A stretch of DNA of 64,000 nucleotides. Origin: Cyrtodaria siliqua (taxonomy: Eukaryota; Mollusca; Bivalvia; Adapedonta; Hiatellidae). The stretch spans positions 91,001 through 155,000 of the forward strand of contig JAWPHD010005578.1 of assembly GCA_037043455.1 (NCBI GenBank), written 5' to 3'. Positions 1 through 12,309 of the stretch are shown in pieces (within the stretch, counting starts at the first letter, position 1; every line of letters begins with the position of its first letter). The notes below the pieces were generated by a model. The model was not told the origin of the DNA and made no database searches. It was given only the letters and a program-made list of their open reading frames with translations. The translations under genes and the position numbers were made by a program.

Positions 1-2774
1 GCACACCATATTATTTCGCTCATGAAACGAGGTAATGTTTTAACTAAATATAATATTATAATGTATACATTACTTCAGTTTCAATGCACTCGTCTGCAAT
101 ACCTTTTTGTGTAATACTCTGCCGTTCGTACTCTACATTTGTCTACTCCTCTTCTGCAGCTTATACACGTATTATGAGTAATGTATGCTGCTACATTTTC
201 CTCATACACAGTTATTTTCCCCTGTCAACACTATTCTCTGTTGTATACTGTGTCTGCCCTATTTCTTCTGTTAACATTACTTGGACCGTGTTTACACTGT
301 GTTTGTTTTGCAATACATCTGTATTTTCTATATTACGTGTACCGTGTGTACATTAAGTATTCCTTCCATACACATCTACGTGTCTGCACTATATCTGCCT
401 TATTACGTACGTTTACAGCACTAATATCGCGTCAACTCTTGGTGGTGGACCCTTTTACAGTTCGCCACTATGCTTTCCTCTTTAATTGTACGATGACCGG
501 ACAGGCTGTGGACCCTGTGATGACGCCTACCTAAAGCCCATTGGGACGGTGACGTTTGATGTTTGTCTATGATCTTTCTTGTCGTGCCCTTAATGGTTTA
601 TTCTCTTACTGCTCTGGCTTCTGCCAAGTCACTGAGTACCTTTATCGTGGCTTTCTAGGCTATTGTTTTTATGTATGGCTGGTAATCAATTAATAACTAA
701 TCAAATTTCTCGTCATTTAATTAAACCTAATTATTATATCATAGGGAATATGTTTTCTTAATATAAATAGTTGATGCTATAGAAAATGGTAATTGTTTGT
801 GTTTTTTGTTGTTATTTAAACAACGACGTCGTCCAAGTCGCCGACGTCAACGTTAAAATTAAATGGTGAATACAATCTTTAATTTTCAAATTGAGTTAAA
901 ATCATTTTTAATTAAGATATCTGCATAAAATAAAGATTTTTTATAGAGAAAATCACCGTGTTTCATAAACATCAAAAAACATAAGATGTCAAATTTTGTC
1001 TGAAGGGTCGTTTTCGCATGTTTCGGCTCATATATTAATACCGTACATCCTAAAACATAACTTTATCCATAACTTGTATATTGATTCATATTTCTTCATT
1101 TAACTCTGTATATGAATATTCATTGAAACTTTCATCTACCAATACCAAACTGAAAGAGTAAAAAATGAGATATATGGTCCTATAGAAACCACAGCGTCCG
1201 AGCGCAAAGGCATCGTAGGTCCGCACTGTACTGCAAACAAGGACTTGAACATACAATGAAAGAGACAAAAAGCAACAGAAAGGGTGGTAGTCACAGCAGT
1301 CAATTGTAATTGTTATCGAAAACACTGTGTATGCCTAATATATTCACACACAGTCTGAGATAAACGTATTGCTGTCTGTGACTGTTGTTCGTATCAAATC
1401 ACGCATTCAAGCAGGATCAAATGATATATAACTAAATGATGGAGCGAATATACGCGTATGGTTTAAAGTAATATATTACAAAGTAGTAGATTAATTGTTT
1501 TGACTGATATGTCGCAAAAGGCTAACATACTTATGTAAGAACTGATTAAACGTAGAATTTTTTAAAAAGTATTCTGTGCAATCACGTAGCAACATGTTTG
1601 TTGTACATGTTTGTAATTTGGTCCAATTACAGATATGATGAGCTTTGTTCATATCATGTATGTGTAGACAATGACTTATTGGCCGATTGGTGCCGCGTGC
1701 TTTATTTTGCAATTGTTTCATTTCTGTTTATTTGTAATTGTATACGCACATGTGCACATGTCACTTTAATAAACTATTTACTTACTTACTTTTTCTATTC
1801 AATTGTTAGTCCTATTTGACCCAGTCCGGTCAGCTGTATCTGGAGACTTGTCTACCGTCAATGGGCGATGTATTCTGTATAGCCAGCTCGTACAGAGCTG
1901 AAAAATCGAGAACCAGTAGACGACATCTTGCTGAGTAAGTGAAAGTTGAATACTCATTGTTTCACTGTCTATGTTTAAACTATGAAACAAATATATTAAG
2001 CACGTGTTGACTTTTCAGACACGATGAAATATAGGAAAGTATGGACAAGTACAGTTCATCAACAGACACAGGAACAGATTTAGTGGGGTGGGTATTAGGT
2101 GTAGCAGGTACTCTTGAAATGGGAAAATCCGTTACGCCCCACTAAAATGGAGAAACATTTTGCCTTGGCGTTAACAAAATCATTACAAATGGGATGAGAA
2201 CGTTTTCATTTTAATTTCATTTTATTTGTCTCCTTTCCTTTTTTTGAAAAAGAAACAATATTGTTATGGCGTCGTTGGTGCTTGCGTTCGCTCATACAGT
2301 TGTAACAGGTTAGTGCTATTTGAGACCATAATAACACTTTATACAAGTATAGAAGACGTTTCAAATTTTAAAGTTGTTGTCGACAAATTCATTTTTTTTT
2401 CAGTTATTCCCTCTCATGGCAAATTAACCATTTTCTCTTCGTCACCTTCAGTGCTGTTTGAGATACTTACATGGAACTGGTTTTGAGATAATTGTATGAA
2501 ATGTCATTGTGTACAGACGATTAATTACGATAATATGCGCCGTGTTTAACAATGGTTGCAGCCAGATTTGTTTTTAATTTACCAGTTTTCCTTTCAGTTA
2601 CATAACGCTATGCTATATTCTTTTAGATACTTTCATGACTTGTCATGAACATGTGTACATACTATGACTATATGGCGTTTCGCATTTAATAATGGTACAG
2701 TTTTACGTTTAAGAACTTTCTTTCCCATATTAGTCTTCAATTCTCACTATAGTTGACTTAATAAAGATATAAAA
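1..2774. other. Gene-free upstream region
   Basis: Apart from the dispersed repeat at 440-662 I see no coding region here. The open frames are short, AT-rich and lack recognisable domains. It is probably intron or upstream sequence of the asparaginyl-tRNA synthetase gene, whose earlier exons were not recognised. Confidence 0.5.
440..662 (+). repeat. Dispersed repeat A, copy 1
   Basis: This segment matches the reverse complement of 7438-7675 over about 220 bases. Shared blocks include 'CGATGACCGGACAG' and 'TTAATGGTTT', with moderate divergence. No coding potential is visible. It is a non-autonomous interspersed repeat of unknown class. Confidence 0.65.
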
Positions 2775-2990
2775 ATGGAACAGGAAAATCAGTATTCAAG
2801 GACGACAGTCAACCACAACCACACACAGAAACAAAGAAAACATTTAAAGATGAATAAAATGCCAAAAAAGACACCACAAACACAACAGGGTTGACAATAG
2901 GGCTACCGCCTTGGAACGGTCAATGGCAAAAAAGGCCTCTGGGGATTAAACCAGGTATTAGGGTGCACCAAACTTCACAATAATTCCATG
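2775..2990 (+). repeat. Dispersed repeat B, copy 1
   Basis: Homologous to 7085-7315 in the same orientation, with short relatives at 20328-20375 and 58912-58985. Shared landmarks are 'CACAGTCAACCA', 'AGGGCTACC' and 'TTAAACCAGG'. Here it ends just before the first recognised asparaginyl-tRNA synthetase exon. Confidence 0.65.
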
Positions 2991-3035
2991 TTACTACGAT
3001 GTTCTCATGGACTACATGTATCACCCTTTTCACAG

Positions 3036-3285
3036 GTACACACATATAGAGGCAGAATGTGCATTCATCGCCTTTGACGATCTGCTTGAGAGACTTGAGG
3101 ATCTTGTATGTGATGTGGTAGATCGAATTCTCAAGTCACCGCTTGGCCATATTGTGCAGGAGCTCAACCCGGACTTCAAACCACCAAAAAAGCCATTCAG
3201 ACGAATGGCTTATACCGAAGCGCTGGTGTTTTTAAAGGATCACAATATAACAAAAGACGATGGCTCTTTGTACGTGATTGGGGAT
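3036..3285 (+). CDS. NARS1: NARS1 exon (first recognised)
   Basis: Acceptor 'TTTTCACAG' ends at 3035 and donor GTAAGT starts at 3286. The exon encodes the segment from YTHIEAEC to the residues VIGD. It leaves the reading frame in phase 0. The open frame upstream of 3036 is intronic read-through. Confidence 0.93.
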
Positions 3286-5951
3286 GTAAGTATAACGACA
3301 AACAGTTGAACCTGTACACCATTTATCTTTAGTTAAATTATCGTTACAAGTATTCTTGGTTTAATTCGAAGAATTACCTCAAGACGTAAATTCATGAAAT
3401 AAACGATAATTTAAGTACAATAGTTTGAATTGTGTTGTAGTTATTTGTGAACGGATTTAGTTACTATACTGCTTGTAGTTTTTTTTATAGTTTTTTAATG
3501 TATATCTCTATAGGATATACCAAAGATGACTGACCTAATCAATGAGCCTATATTCCTGTGTAAGTTCCCTGCAGAAATCAAGTCCTTCTACATGCCACGA
3601 TGTACAGACGACAGACGTCTCACAGAGTCTGTAAGTATTTCTCTAGAATAGTTTCGACCATTCTACATGTTGAGCATGTTATGGAATAACAGCGTGTTAT
3701 ATACTGAACAAAAAACATACTCAATAAAATAACCAGCTACTTATTCAGCGATAAAGTATATTTTTTGAACAAAATTGTCAAAGAACTGCTATTTGTCATA
3801 TTGTATTTTATGCCATTCGTATACACCTATTTTGAAAATAGAAACTGTGCAATAAATTTGGTTTCATTGACTTTAATTTTGTATTACAAGTTACCCTTTC
3901 TGAAAGTACGACTTTAATTTTGTATTACAAGTTACCCTTTATGAAAGTACTTTCAGAAAGGGTAACTTGTAATACAAAATTAAAGTCAATGAAACCAAAT
4001 TTATTGCACAGTTTCTATTTTCAAAATAGGTGTATACAAATGGCATAAAATACAACATGACAAATAGCAATTCTTGGACAATTTTGTATGCAGATGGTTT
4101 TTCGCACGACATTTATATATCTACTTGACCGATCTTCGTTAAACTATGTGTGCTGGCGCTTTTTGTATGCATTTGAGTTTTATTGCTTTGGTTAGAAGGG
4201 TAGTATTTTCAGTAATTATACTAATTAATAGACAGATTGTGTCATATATTTGAAGTCATTGTGTTTATAAGTTACTATGGATGAACGGATTTTGTAAATG
4301 CTACCTTTCCTGCTAGTTTTCTATAACTGCTTCCAGTGAAATGTAAAGGTGTATTTGTCGTCAAATCAGGGATAATGTTGTATATCAATACTGTTAAATT
4401 TGCGACGGAATAATCAAGATATTTAGGGCGCATATTTAAAACTAAGCCAATCAGAATGCTGGAACAGCATTAAGTGCATTCGTATTGTATAAATATAATT
4501 CCTAAATGTATACAGGTAGACCTATTGATGCCAAACGTAGGAGAGATCATTGGCGGGTCCATGAGAATCTCGCAGTACGAGGAGTTGATGGAAGGATTCA
4601 AGCGTGAAGGCATCGATCCCACTAAATATTACTTTTACACCGATCAGGTAGGTGTTACACTTAGTATTACTGGTAAACAGATCTGGTACACAGATCAGGA
4701 AGGTGTTACGCTTAGTACTACTTGTACACAGGTCAGGTGGGTGTTACACTTAGTATTATTGGTACACATATATGGTACACAGATCAGGTATGTGTTACAC
4801 TTAGCATTACTGGTACACCGATCCGGTAGTTGTTACACTTTATATTACTTGTATACAGATCAGGTAGGTGTTACCCTTAGTATTACTGGTACACAAATCA
4901 AGTAGGTGTTACACTTAGTATTACTGGTACACCGACCAGGTAGGTGTTACACATAGTATTACTGGTACACAGATCAGGTAGGTGTTACACTTAGCATTAC
5001 TGGTACACAGATCATGTAGGCTTTACACTTAGTATTACTGGTACAAAGATCAGGTAGGTGTTACTCTTAGTATTACTGGTACACATATAAGGTATGTGTT
5101 ACACTTAGTATTACTGGTACACATATCAGGTAGGTGTTACACTTAATATTACTGGTACACCGACCAGGTAGGTGTTACACTTAGTATTACTGGTACACAT
5201 ATCAGGTAGGTGGTACACTTAGTATTACTGTTACACAGGTCCGGTAGGCGTTACACTTAATATTACTGGTACACATATTAGGTAGATGTAAAACTTAATA
5301 TTATTGGTAAACAGATTCGGTAGGTGTTACACTTAGTATTACTGGTACACATATAAGGTAGATGTTGCATTCAATAGTAGTGGTACACATATCATGTGAG
5401 TGTTTCTTTACGTATACATTCGGGCATACCGTCAGACATCACATGTACATTAACTATTGCAGGTATTTATAAATAAGATATAAATCAAGTGTAATAAATT
5501 AATATTACTGTTTAACAGATTAAGCAAATTGTGTCCTATAAAACTATTATCATTTGAACATGCTTTAATTGTATGACGACCTTTCATAAGTATATAATTA
5601 TCAGCAAGTTTTACTTTTGAAATTTTTTATCAGTTTTTGTTTCATGGTCAATTTATTTGTAAAAGGATATATTTGTTTTACAGCACTCTATCTAAATATT
5701 GGAGCGAGGCCAGAGGTGACCAAAGAAACATGTCTCCGCATATTATTTTGCCTTGTAATATGAATACGAAAAAGGATTTTTTTCTTTCTTTCTACTTACG
5801 TGTATATGTCTACTTTCAGCGTCGTTTTGGCACGTGTCCACACGGTGGGTATGGTTTGGGCCTAGAGAGATTCCTGTGCTGGATCCTCAACATAAATAAC
5901 ATCCGGGAAGTGTGCCTGTACCCCAGGTTTATCGATAGGTGTCGGCCATAA
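3036..5951 (+). CDS. NARS1: Asparaginyl-tRNA synthetase, cytosolic (C-terminal exons)
   Basis: Class II aminoacyl-tRNA synthetase that charges tRNA-Asn with asparagine in the cytosol. Four exons, 3036-3285, 3514-3630, 4516-4647 and 5820-5951, join in consistent phase with GT-AG borders and encode about 210 C-terminal residues. Recognisable family blocks are YTHIEAEC and [11 protein letters not shown] in the first exon, NEPIFL and FYMPRC in the second, [16 protein letters not shown] in the third, and class II motif 3, [10 protein letters not shown], in the last. The arginine of the GLGLER block contacts ATP in this family. The protein ends in FIDRCRP, close to the usual end of animal enzymes. 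The first exons are outside the window or unrecognised, so it is partial here. Introns carry a foldback repeat and a minisatellite. A candidate AATAAA poly(A) signal lies at 6853-6858, about 0.9 kb past the stop. Confidence 0.95.
3514..3630 (+). CDS. NARS1: NARS1 second exon
   Basis: Acceptor 'CTATAG' ends at 3513 and donor GTAAGT starts at 3631. It is exactly 39 codons, from [14 protein letters not shown] to RRLTES. Although below usual ORF size cut-offs, it matches the family and both borders keep phase 0. Confidence 0.93.
3769..4089. repeat. Foldback inverted repeat in NARS1 intron
   Basis: Arms at 3769-3909 and 3947-4089 are near-perfect inverted copies of about 140 bp, seen for example in 'AATAAATTTGGTTTCATTGA' and its complement. 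Between them, 3911-3950 is a further direct copy of the inner 40 bases of the left arm. The RNA would fold into a long hairpin within the intron. It looks like a foldback MITE or a local inverted duplication; no TIR-specific family was recognised. Confidence 0.85.
4516..4647 (+). CDS. NARS1: NARS1 third exon
   Basis: Acceptor 'TATACAG' ends at 4515 and donor GTAGGT starts at 4648. It encodes 44 residues, from [10 protein letters not shown] to KYYFYTDQ. The last 12 exon bases together with the donor are copied many times in the downstream minisatellite, which is why an apparent open frame runs past the true exon end. Confidence 0.93.
4641..5395. repeat. 38-bp minisatellite seeded by a splice donor
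   Basis: About 20 units of roughly 38 bp with the form GATCAGGTAGGTGTTACACT followed by TAGTATTACTGGTACACA. The first unit begins inside the end of NARS1 exon 3. Every unit thus repeats the exon end and donor context (CAG/GTAGGT or a variant). Units differ by scattered substitutions such as GACCAG, GATCCG and ATATAAG. Edges decay near 5395. Confidence 0.9.
5820..5951 (+). CDS. NARS1: NARS1 terminal coding exon
   Basis: Acceptor 'TACTTTCAG' ends at 5819. It encodes [18 protein letters not shown] (motif 3) through FIDRCRP and the TAA stop at 5949-5951. The open frame that begins earlier, at 5637, is intronic read-through. The final 25 bases lie in a 45-bp tandem duplication. Confidence 0.94.
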   Translation, partial: RRFGTCPHGGYGLGLERFLCWILNINNIREVCLYPRFIDRCRP

Positions 5952-6016
5952 ACAACGCTCACCAACTCTGTGTTTATCGACAGGTGTCGGCCTTAAACAA
6001 CGCTCACCAACTGTGG
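5927..6016 (+). repeat. 45-bp tandem duplication across the NARS1 stop
   Basis: Units 5927-5971 and 5972-6016 differ at only a few positions. The unit is 15 codons long and contains the final codons and the stop. In the same frame the second unit again reads FIDRCRP followed by TAA. Confidence 0.9.
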
Positions 6017-6059
6017 GCTGCAATTTCGTGGACAGGTTAATCGGATGAAACATTGTTTT

Positions 6060-7084
6060 ATATTATCTTCGAATGCAACGCTGCTGGTGTTATGATTTGT
6101 ATTTCAGTTGGAACATAATGAATATTAGTTTGTTACCTTATACATTGACTCTTGTTTTCTTATTGATTTTTTGAAATTTCTCTTCCTGACCATTGTGTTT
6201 CTGTGACTGGCACAGTATATATTTTGTAGGCCTTGCAAGCTTTACAACTTCTCTCGACTCACTATCTGTCGGGGGTTTCCAGCTGTGCTTTCGGCAGATA
6301 GAGCATGTTATCGCAGGATACTCTAACTTTAAAATTGTTTCAGTTGTTACATTGAATTGTTACATAATGTAGTACATGTCAATGTCATGCAATTAAAAGC
6401 AATTAAAAGATTCGTTATATGATACTAGCTAAAATAGAAAAAAAAGATCGTTGACGTCGTTTATAATTACATATATATAATTTGATAGTGTATGTTGTTT
6501 TAAATTGAACAGTGTTTAATCAGAACACACTGAAACATATTGGTTTATGGTGTTAATATGCATAAAGTAACTTCTATCCGTAAACAGAACCAAATTAAAT
6601 GCTTTTGGTATGGAGATTTTACTATTTTACCCGTATTACGATATTTGTTTGATAGAGATATGTTTTACTTTCGTCTAATGTTTTTCAAATGTATTCGTTG
6701 AATTTGGGGAGTTTAAATCCATTTAATTTTTTAATGTTTAAATTTATACAGATTTTAACTTTTAACATCATTATTGTTCAGTATGCCAAATGGTGTGTTC
6801 TCACACCAGGAAGCTGTTTTTCACGTTTTTTTGTAACAATACATTCAGCTTGAATAAAGAAAGCAACCGAGAAAAGGGAACGAAACTCCGTGTTAACGTA
6901 ATGCAGAAGTCATTATTTCACACTTGTAGTTGTTTTTTTTACATTTCGACTCTATTATCAGCTAAGTAATGCGTATGTATGTATGTTTATGAAATATGTA
7001 TAACTGGCAGGGACGGATACAGAGTATGAGATAAGAGGGTGTACAACTTAAAATAACAACAAAAACAATTACCAACCACAACTG
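6060..7084. other. 3' UTR and downstream spacer of NARS1
   Basis: AT-rich sequence with no coding potential that I can recognise. The only signal is a candidate AATAAA at 6853-6858. The transcript end was not located. Confidence 0.45.
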
Positions 7085-7315
7085 TATCTATAAGTCGAAC
7101 AGGAAATGCAGCATTCTAGGATCACAGTCAACCAAAAAGCACGCATATAAAACAAACAACAATTACAAAGATTTATATAGGCCAACGTATGACATCACAG
7201 GAATAAAAAAAGGGGGTTTACAAAAGGGCTACCACTTTGGAACAGACAGTGAAAGAATGGCAGCTGGAGGTTTAAACCAGGCTCTAAGACGCACCAAACC
7301 ACATTCGTATGCTAG
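7085..7315 (+). repeat. Dispersed repeat B, copy 2
   Basis: Same orientation as 2775-2990, sharing 'CACAGTCAACCA', 'AAGGGCTACCAC' and 'TTTAAACCAGG'. Followed closely by an inverted copy of repeat A, so A and B may be parts of one larger element. Confidence 0.65.
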
Positions 7316-7437
7316 TGTCATCCCAATAAAATGGGACAGTGTAAATAAAGACATTTCCGCCATGTTATATTCTCCAACAAACATTGCAGCTTTAATAGGC
7401 CATATTAAGTATAACAAATAAATGATCATGTTTATAT

Positions 7438-7675
7438 TAATAGAAAAAAACGCAAAAGGCCTAGAAAGTCACATAGCAAGTACCGAGTGCCTTTGCAGAA
7501 GCCGTAGCAACACGAGAACAAACCATTAAGGTTACGACTATACACGAATAAAAACAAGTATCAGACATAACCGTCCATTGAGGATTTAGGTAGACTCGTC
7601 GTAGGGTCCATAATCTGTCCGGTCATCGCACAATCAAAGTAGAAATCATAGGGGCAAACTGTAAATGTTTTAACC
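7438..7675 (-). repeat. Dispersed repeat A, copy 2
   Basis: The reverse complement aligns with 440-662, including 'GATGACCGGACAG', 'CCTTAATGGTTTG' and 'GACTTTCTAGGCCT'. Short reading frames on this strand come from the repeat and are not genes. Confidence 0.65.
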
Positions 7676-10600
7676 ACTAAACACGCAGTACGTTGCAAAC
7701 GTTCTTTTGATAAATGTTTTAATAAGTTTAATAACGATTGTATGAAACTGATTATGACCAAGGATCTTACGAAGTTTGTAAATCACATCTCCTTAGAAGT
7801 CAGTGTATGATAGTCCTTGTCGCAGAAATGTTCTTAAATTACTTTTAGATTACGATAATATAATTTTTGCAAAAAAACAATCAAAGTTTATGATAACGGT
7901 AGCGCTAATGGAGTAGCTTCTTAGTTATGCACAGATCTAAGTGCGGATAATTAATAATATAAAAATTAAAATCATCTCTCTTATCATAGATATTGTTTAT
8001 TATTTCTCCATTTTCATGTAAATCAAGAAAAGAAGCGACAGTATCGGCAATATTAGCTTTGTTAAGTTGAAATTATTTGGCATAGATAGTTTAAGCATAG
8101 TAGAAAAGAAAGGATTGTCATAGTAGAAAAGAAAGAATTATCAATGTTCAATGTTCAATATGTCATCGAGATACCAAGAGGTGTCATTAAAGGCTTCAGT
8201 TACATATGCCTGAGTATCTGGTGAGAGACCACATGAAATCTCTATCATAGCAATACAAATACAAATCTGCGACAAGAAATGCACAGTTTGTTAACACACA
8301 TTTTCTTCAGTTTAGGGTAAGCAACTTTTAAAAAGACAAGCAAAGACGACCATCAACGAAAAACGCGTCTACGTATGAAGTTTTATAAATTTTCAGGGCG
8401 CGTGACGACAGCGCCAGCCCAAATCCCCTCCAGCCCCACTCTGGATCCGCCCCGGACTGGACGTCGACACTGCGACACTGTCTCTTTGCAATTACTTTTT
8501 ATGTAAATATATGTTGTATAATAGTCTAGTTTTATTTTTATTTCCATTTTGCACGTTTCTATATATCGTCACTGTTTCACTTAATGATCTTATGCTTACC
8601 ATATCTAAATCTGCTAAAAAGAATTCCAGTTAAAACTGTTACAAGCATAACTAGGTCGCTCTAAAGATCATGATGCTAAGTATTGGGCTAGTAGTATTTT
8701 ATTTGGAAAGAAAGGCGCAATGGCATGTACTCTGTTTGGCAAGTTTATTTATGTTAATATTAATATGTTTTATGTGTTAAGATTTTAAAACTGAATATAA
8801 TTGCATGTATGGCTCATGGATGACGAGAACAATATAGTTTCCAAAATACATGACAATCATGGAGACCCGGTTGGCATTGCACAGCGTATGTGACTAATGC
8901 TTGCTTATTGAGTCTATATATACTATTTTGCTACTTCAAGTATTACAATTAATGCAGTTAATATATAGAGGATCTTACATGAGTGACTGTGTGCTATTGA
9001 TTTTAATAAAAGATTGGGATAAAATTATAAGATACGAGGCTCTGCCGAGTATTCTATCGTTTTATCCAACGAGCTTATTAAAGTCAATGATACACAGTCG
9101 GGAACGTAAGATTCTTTTTATCACATAACACACATAGGACGTGAGAGTTTCACTTTAATGTTGTCAATTTACCTTATATATGGCGGCAATTTGTAAGAGA
9201 AATCACGACGTCGTTTTGTTGATTTCATGACGTCAGCTACGTTACGCAACTGTAACGCGTACGCTGTACAAATAATGCGACACCCTAGACCAAATTTAAC
9301 GTTAGTTACCTGAATTTTATAAAGTAAGATGTCAAATAAAGATAAATTGTTAAGTTGTCTGAAGGTATCGTATGATATACCATTCAAACAATTGAGATTA
9401 AATGTTTAACTGTATAAAAACACAGTGATTCCGTCATCATATGCATCTGTCATACACTAGTGTATAAAGAGAGATAAGTCACGGCCTTATTATACACCTA
9501 GAAATTCTAAAACGGAGCATTTGTTAATATCTAAGGCCACGCAGAACAACAGTATATACTCAACACGGACTTTTATTAGAACTGTGCTTTCGTTTTGATA
9601 AATGATTTATTCTCTCGTATGTCTGTAATATCACGTTGTGATGGTTATTTAAAAATGTTGTTGTCTAATAGGGATATAAATATATCTGATAAAAGCATCC
9701 ACAGGCAATGTTACCCTAATCAATCATGTACGAGCACAAGTCGAAAAAATTGCACGTGCTTTTACCTATGTTTTATCATAAATAATAACTTTACATCCAC
9801 ATTCAATAAAAATGCATGTTGTTTTATTGATGCCAATTTATAATGCTATTAGGCATCATTCATGTTGTTTTATCATGGAATATTTTGATATAAAATACTA
9901 TCCAGCAACATTCATGTTGTTTTATTTATAATATATTACTGTGCAGCAAACTGTTTGGAAAATTTATATAAAATTCACTTCCGCAAAAATCAAGGTGTTT
10001 TATCGTGGAACATTTATATAAAACTTCTATATTTCTTTTTAAAATTAAAAGAACCTCACAAAAAGTTCATTTACATGGACAGATTACTTTGAAACACCAT
10101 AAAAATAGTACATGTATGTTCATTAGGTATAGACAAAAAGTATATTGAACACTTTAAAGGGATATTAAAAACAATGTGATGGAAATAATTATATGAAGTG
10201 AATTCTAGAGTCGTATTTCTCATAACACTCCTCTTAGGAATAGTATAAAATATGGTGTGTATTTTAATTATATTATCATCGATGCATTAAATTAATATTC
10301 ATAATGTAATATATTATTGTCTGAAGATCATGGTATTTTCGTGTTCGTTTGCTCTACGCTATTATATTATCAATAACAATAATGATAACCAAATGAAGCA
10401 CTAAAACCAATGCAACTTTTAATTTCACCACGTGTACTAAAGTCTCACATATGAATTCATTATTGACATATTAATATGTAATCTGTGAGCTTGTTTTTCT
10501 GTTAATATATACCTTTAAATAAAAATGGCAAACCATAAATTGTTGAAATTAATTGCGTGCGCGGTTCTTTATATGTACTGTTTATTCCTTTATAAAGGCT

Positions 10601-11877
10601 TATTTTAGGATGATTATTCCTCGACCAGTGAAACAGGACTGATTAGAGATTGGCAATCTGTATGTCTTTCTGTCTGTCGATCCACCTGTCCGTCCCAACA
10701 ACTATGTGGATACAGATTGTCCCTAAATGTGAAAGTCTTAGACATTTATGACTTGTTACAATGTTTATTTTCAATCCATTCTGAAACTCTGTCTGGAAAC
10801 TCAGTTGTTTCTATCTTTTAACAATATACATACATATAAACACTTTCCAAACGATATGCCCAATATAATTATGTCTCAAAATTGCACAAGAACGGCAGCA
10901 GTTGATCGACCTTCGGTTTGTCCGATGAGACGCAAAGGTACAAAACATAACGTCTCATTAACCTCAGAATGAATTTGCCACCAACTATAAAAATCCATGT
11001 ACAAAATTGAACCTTGCATTCCGATAGTTTTACCGCATTTTAATCCTAATGGTTATATTTAGGGACAATGTCCGGTAAGGTATGGTATTGATATTCCAAT
11101 ATATAAAAGTGAGATAAACCACTTCACATTTACACGGAATGCTTACACTTTTATACAGTTTCTTATTGTTTAAAAAACATACAACTTATCGACACTACAA
11201 TTAAGGGGCGGTGAAATAAAAAGGTTTGTTGTTTACCTACTCGTGATACAGCTATATTGCGTGGTGAAAAGTTGGAACATCCGTTTCACACTTTAAGAGC
11301 ACCGATGTCACAAACCCTCTGATTCTGTTGATTTTGCCTTAATTTTTCCCCGGGGCCTGTTGCGCCGTGAAGAAGTCCACGCAAAATAATTGTTAAAGAG
11401 TGCTGCACTGCTTAGAATCTAAAAACAATTGTACGACCGGTTGTATCTTTCAAACAAAGTAGTATTCACTAAACGCCCTTCCTAAATTTGCAAAACGTGC
11501 CTGATCATTTTCTACTCTACTCAATGTATTATGAAAGGACAGAAAAGAGCTTACTTTTATTTAGACTTGAATTATACAGTTTTTTGTCTAAATGTACAAC
11601 GTGTTTAGGATATTTACATGTAATCAAAATAATATAAAACAATGCATAATTACATGTAAACATTAAAAATATTAAATAAATACATGTACACAGAGAAGAG
11701 TCCTTTTTCAAATTATATCCGTAATTTTCGAAGAAAATGAGAATAAGTATGGTCAGTTTCATCCGCCTGTGCGCCAGTCCGTCAGACAGTTTTGCTCGTA
11801 ACCTGAACCCCTCCTTCATCACTTAAAGAATAGTATTTATATTTGGCACAGAAGTCTAGCATAAACGAAAGAGGGCA
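7676..11877. other. Gene-free AT-rich stretch
   Basis: No convincing coding region or RNA gene. It contains a fragment near 8395-8460 resembling an interspersed repeat (CCAGCCCCACTCTGGATCCG) and irregular repeats at 9805-10030. Confidence 0.45.
9805..10030. repeat. Irregular tandem repeat
   Basis: The block 'CATTCATGTTGTTTTAT' plus a variable tail with 'TATATAAAA' recurs about four times with spacing near 70 bp and substantial divergence. Confidence 0.45.
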
Positions 11878-11972
11878 GCTCGGTACACTCAGTATGCTTT
11901 GAATTCGGGACCCTTGCATGCAAGGCGGATGCTCTGGCGGTGTCGCCATAAAAGCTATATCTGTGGCGAGAT
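11878..11972 (-). repeat. tRNA-derived SINE fragment
   Basis: Read on the minus strand it has a tRNA-like head with a box-B-like block 'GGGTCCCGAATTC'. A second diverged copy lies at 12165-12268 in the same orientation. Confidence 0.45.
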
Positions 11973-12164
11973 ATTAGTAACGCGCTTATAAACCTATATG
12001 TTTACATACACCCAAACTGATTCCTGCTACATACCTCCATCCTTTAACCGTTAGATATCTGTAACCTATATTTAACCTTTTGATATTTTTCACCCACAAA
12101 TATCGCTCAACCCTGGCTCCTATGTACCCCAACAATAAATGTCCTGGTCTCGGCACCAGTGAAA

Positions 12165-12268
12165 ACAGATAAGGAAACTTAAGTACACCCAGCGAGGTTT
12201 GAATTCGGGAATTATCGCATGCAATGAAGACGCTGATACCGATGTCGATGTAAAAGCTAGCTTTGTGG
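12165..12268 (-). repeat. tRNA-derived SINE fragment, second copy
   Basis: Shares 'TTTGAATTCGGGA', 'GCATGCAA' and 'TAAAAGCTA' with 11878-11972 over about 95 bp at low identity. Its minus-strand box-B-like sequence is poor. Confidence 0.4.
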
Positions 12269-12309
12269 TGAGTATTGTATACAAACTATAATATGTATTG
12301 ACCCTTTAT

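Noticed and set aside
4474..4905. 143-codon open frame containing [13 protein letters not shown] repeats as a separate gene
   Set aside because: Only the NARS1 exon 4516-4647 is supported; the rest is the donor-derived minisatellite read in frame.
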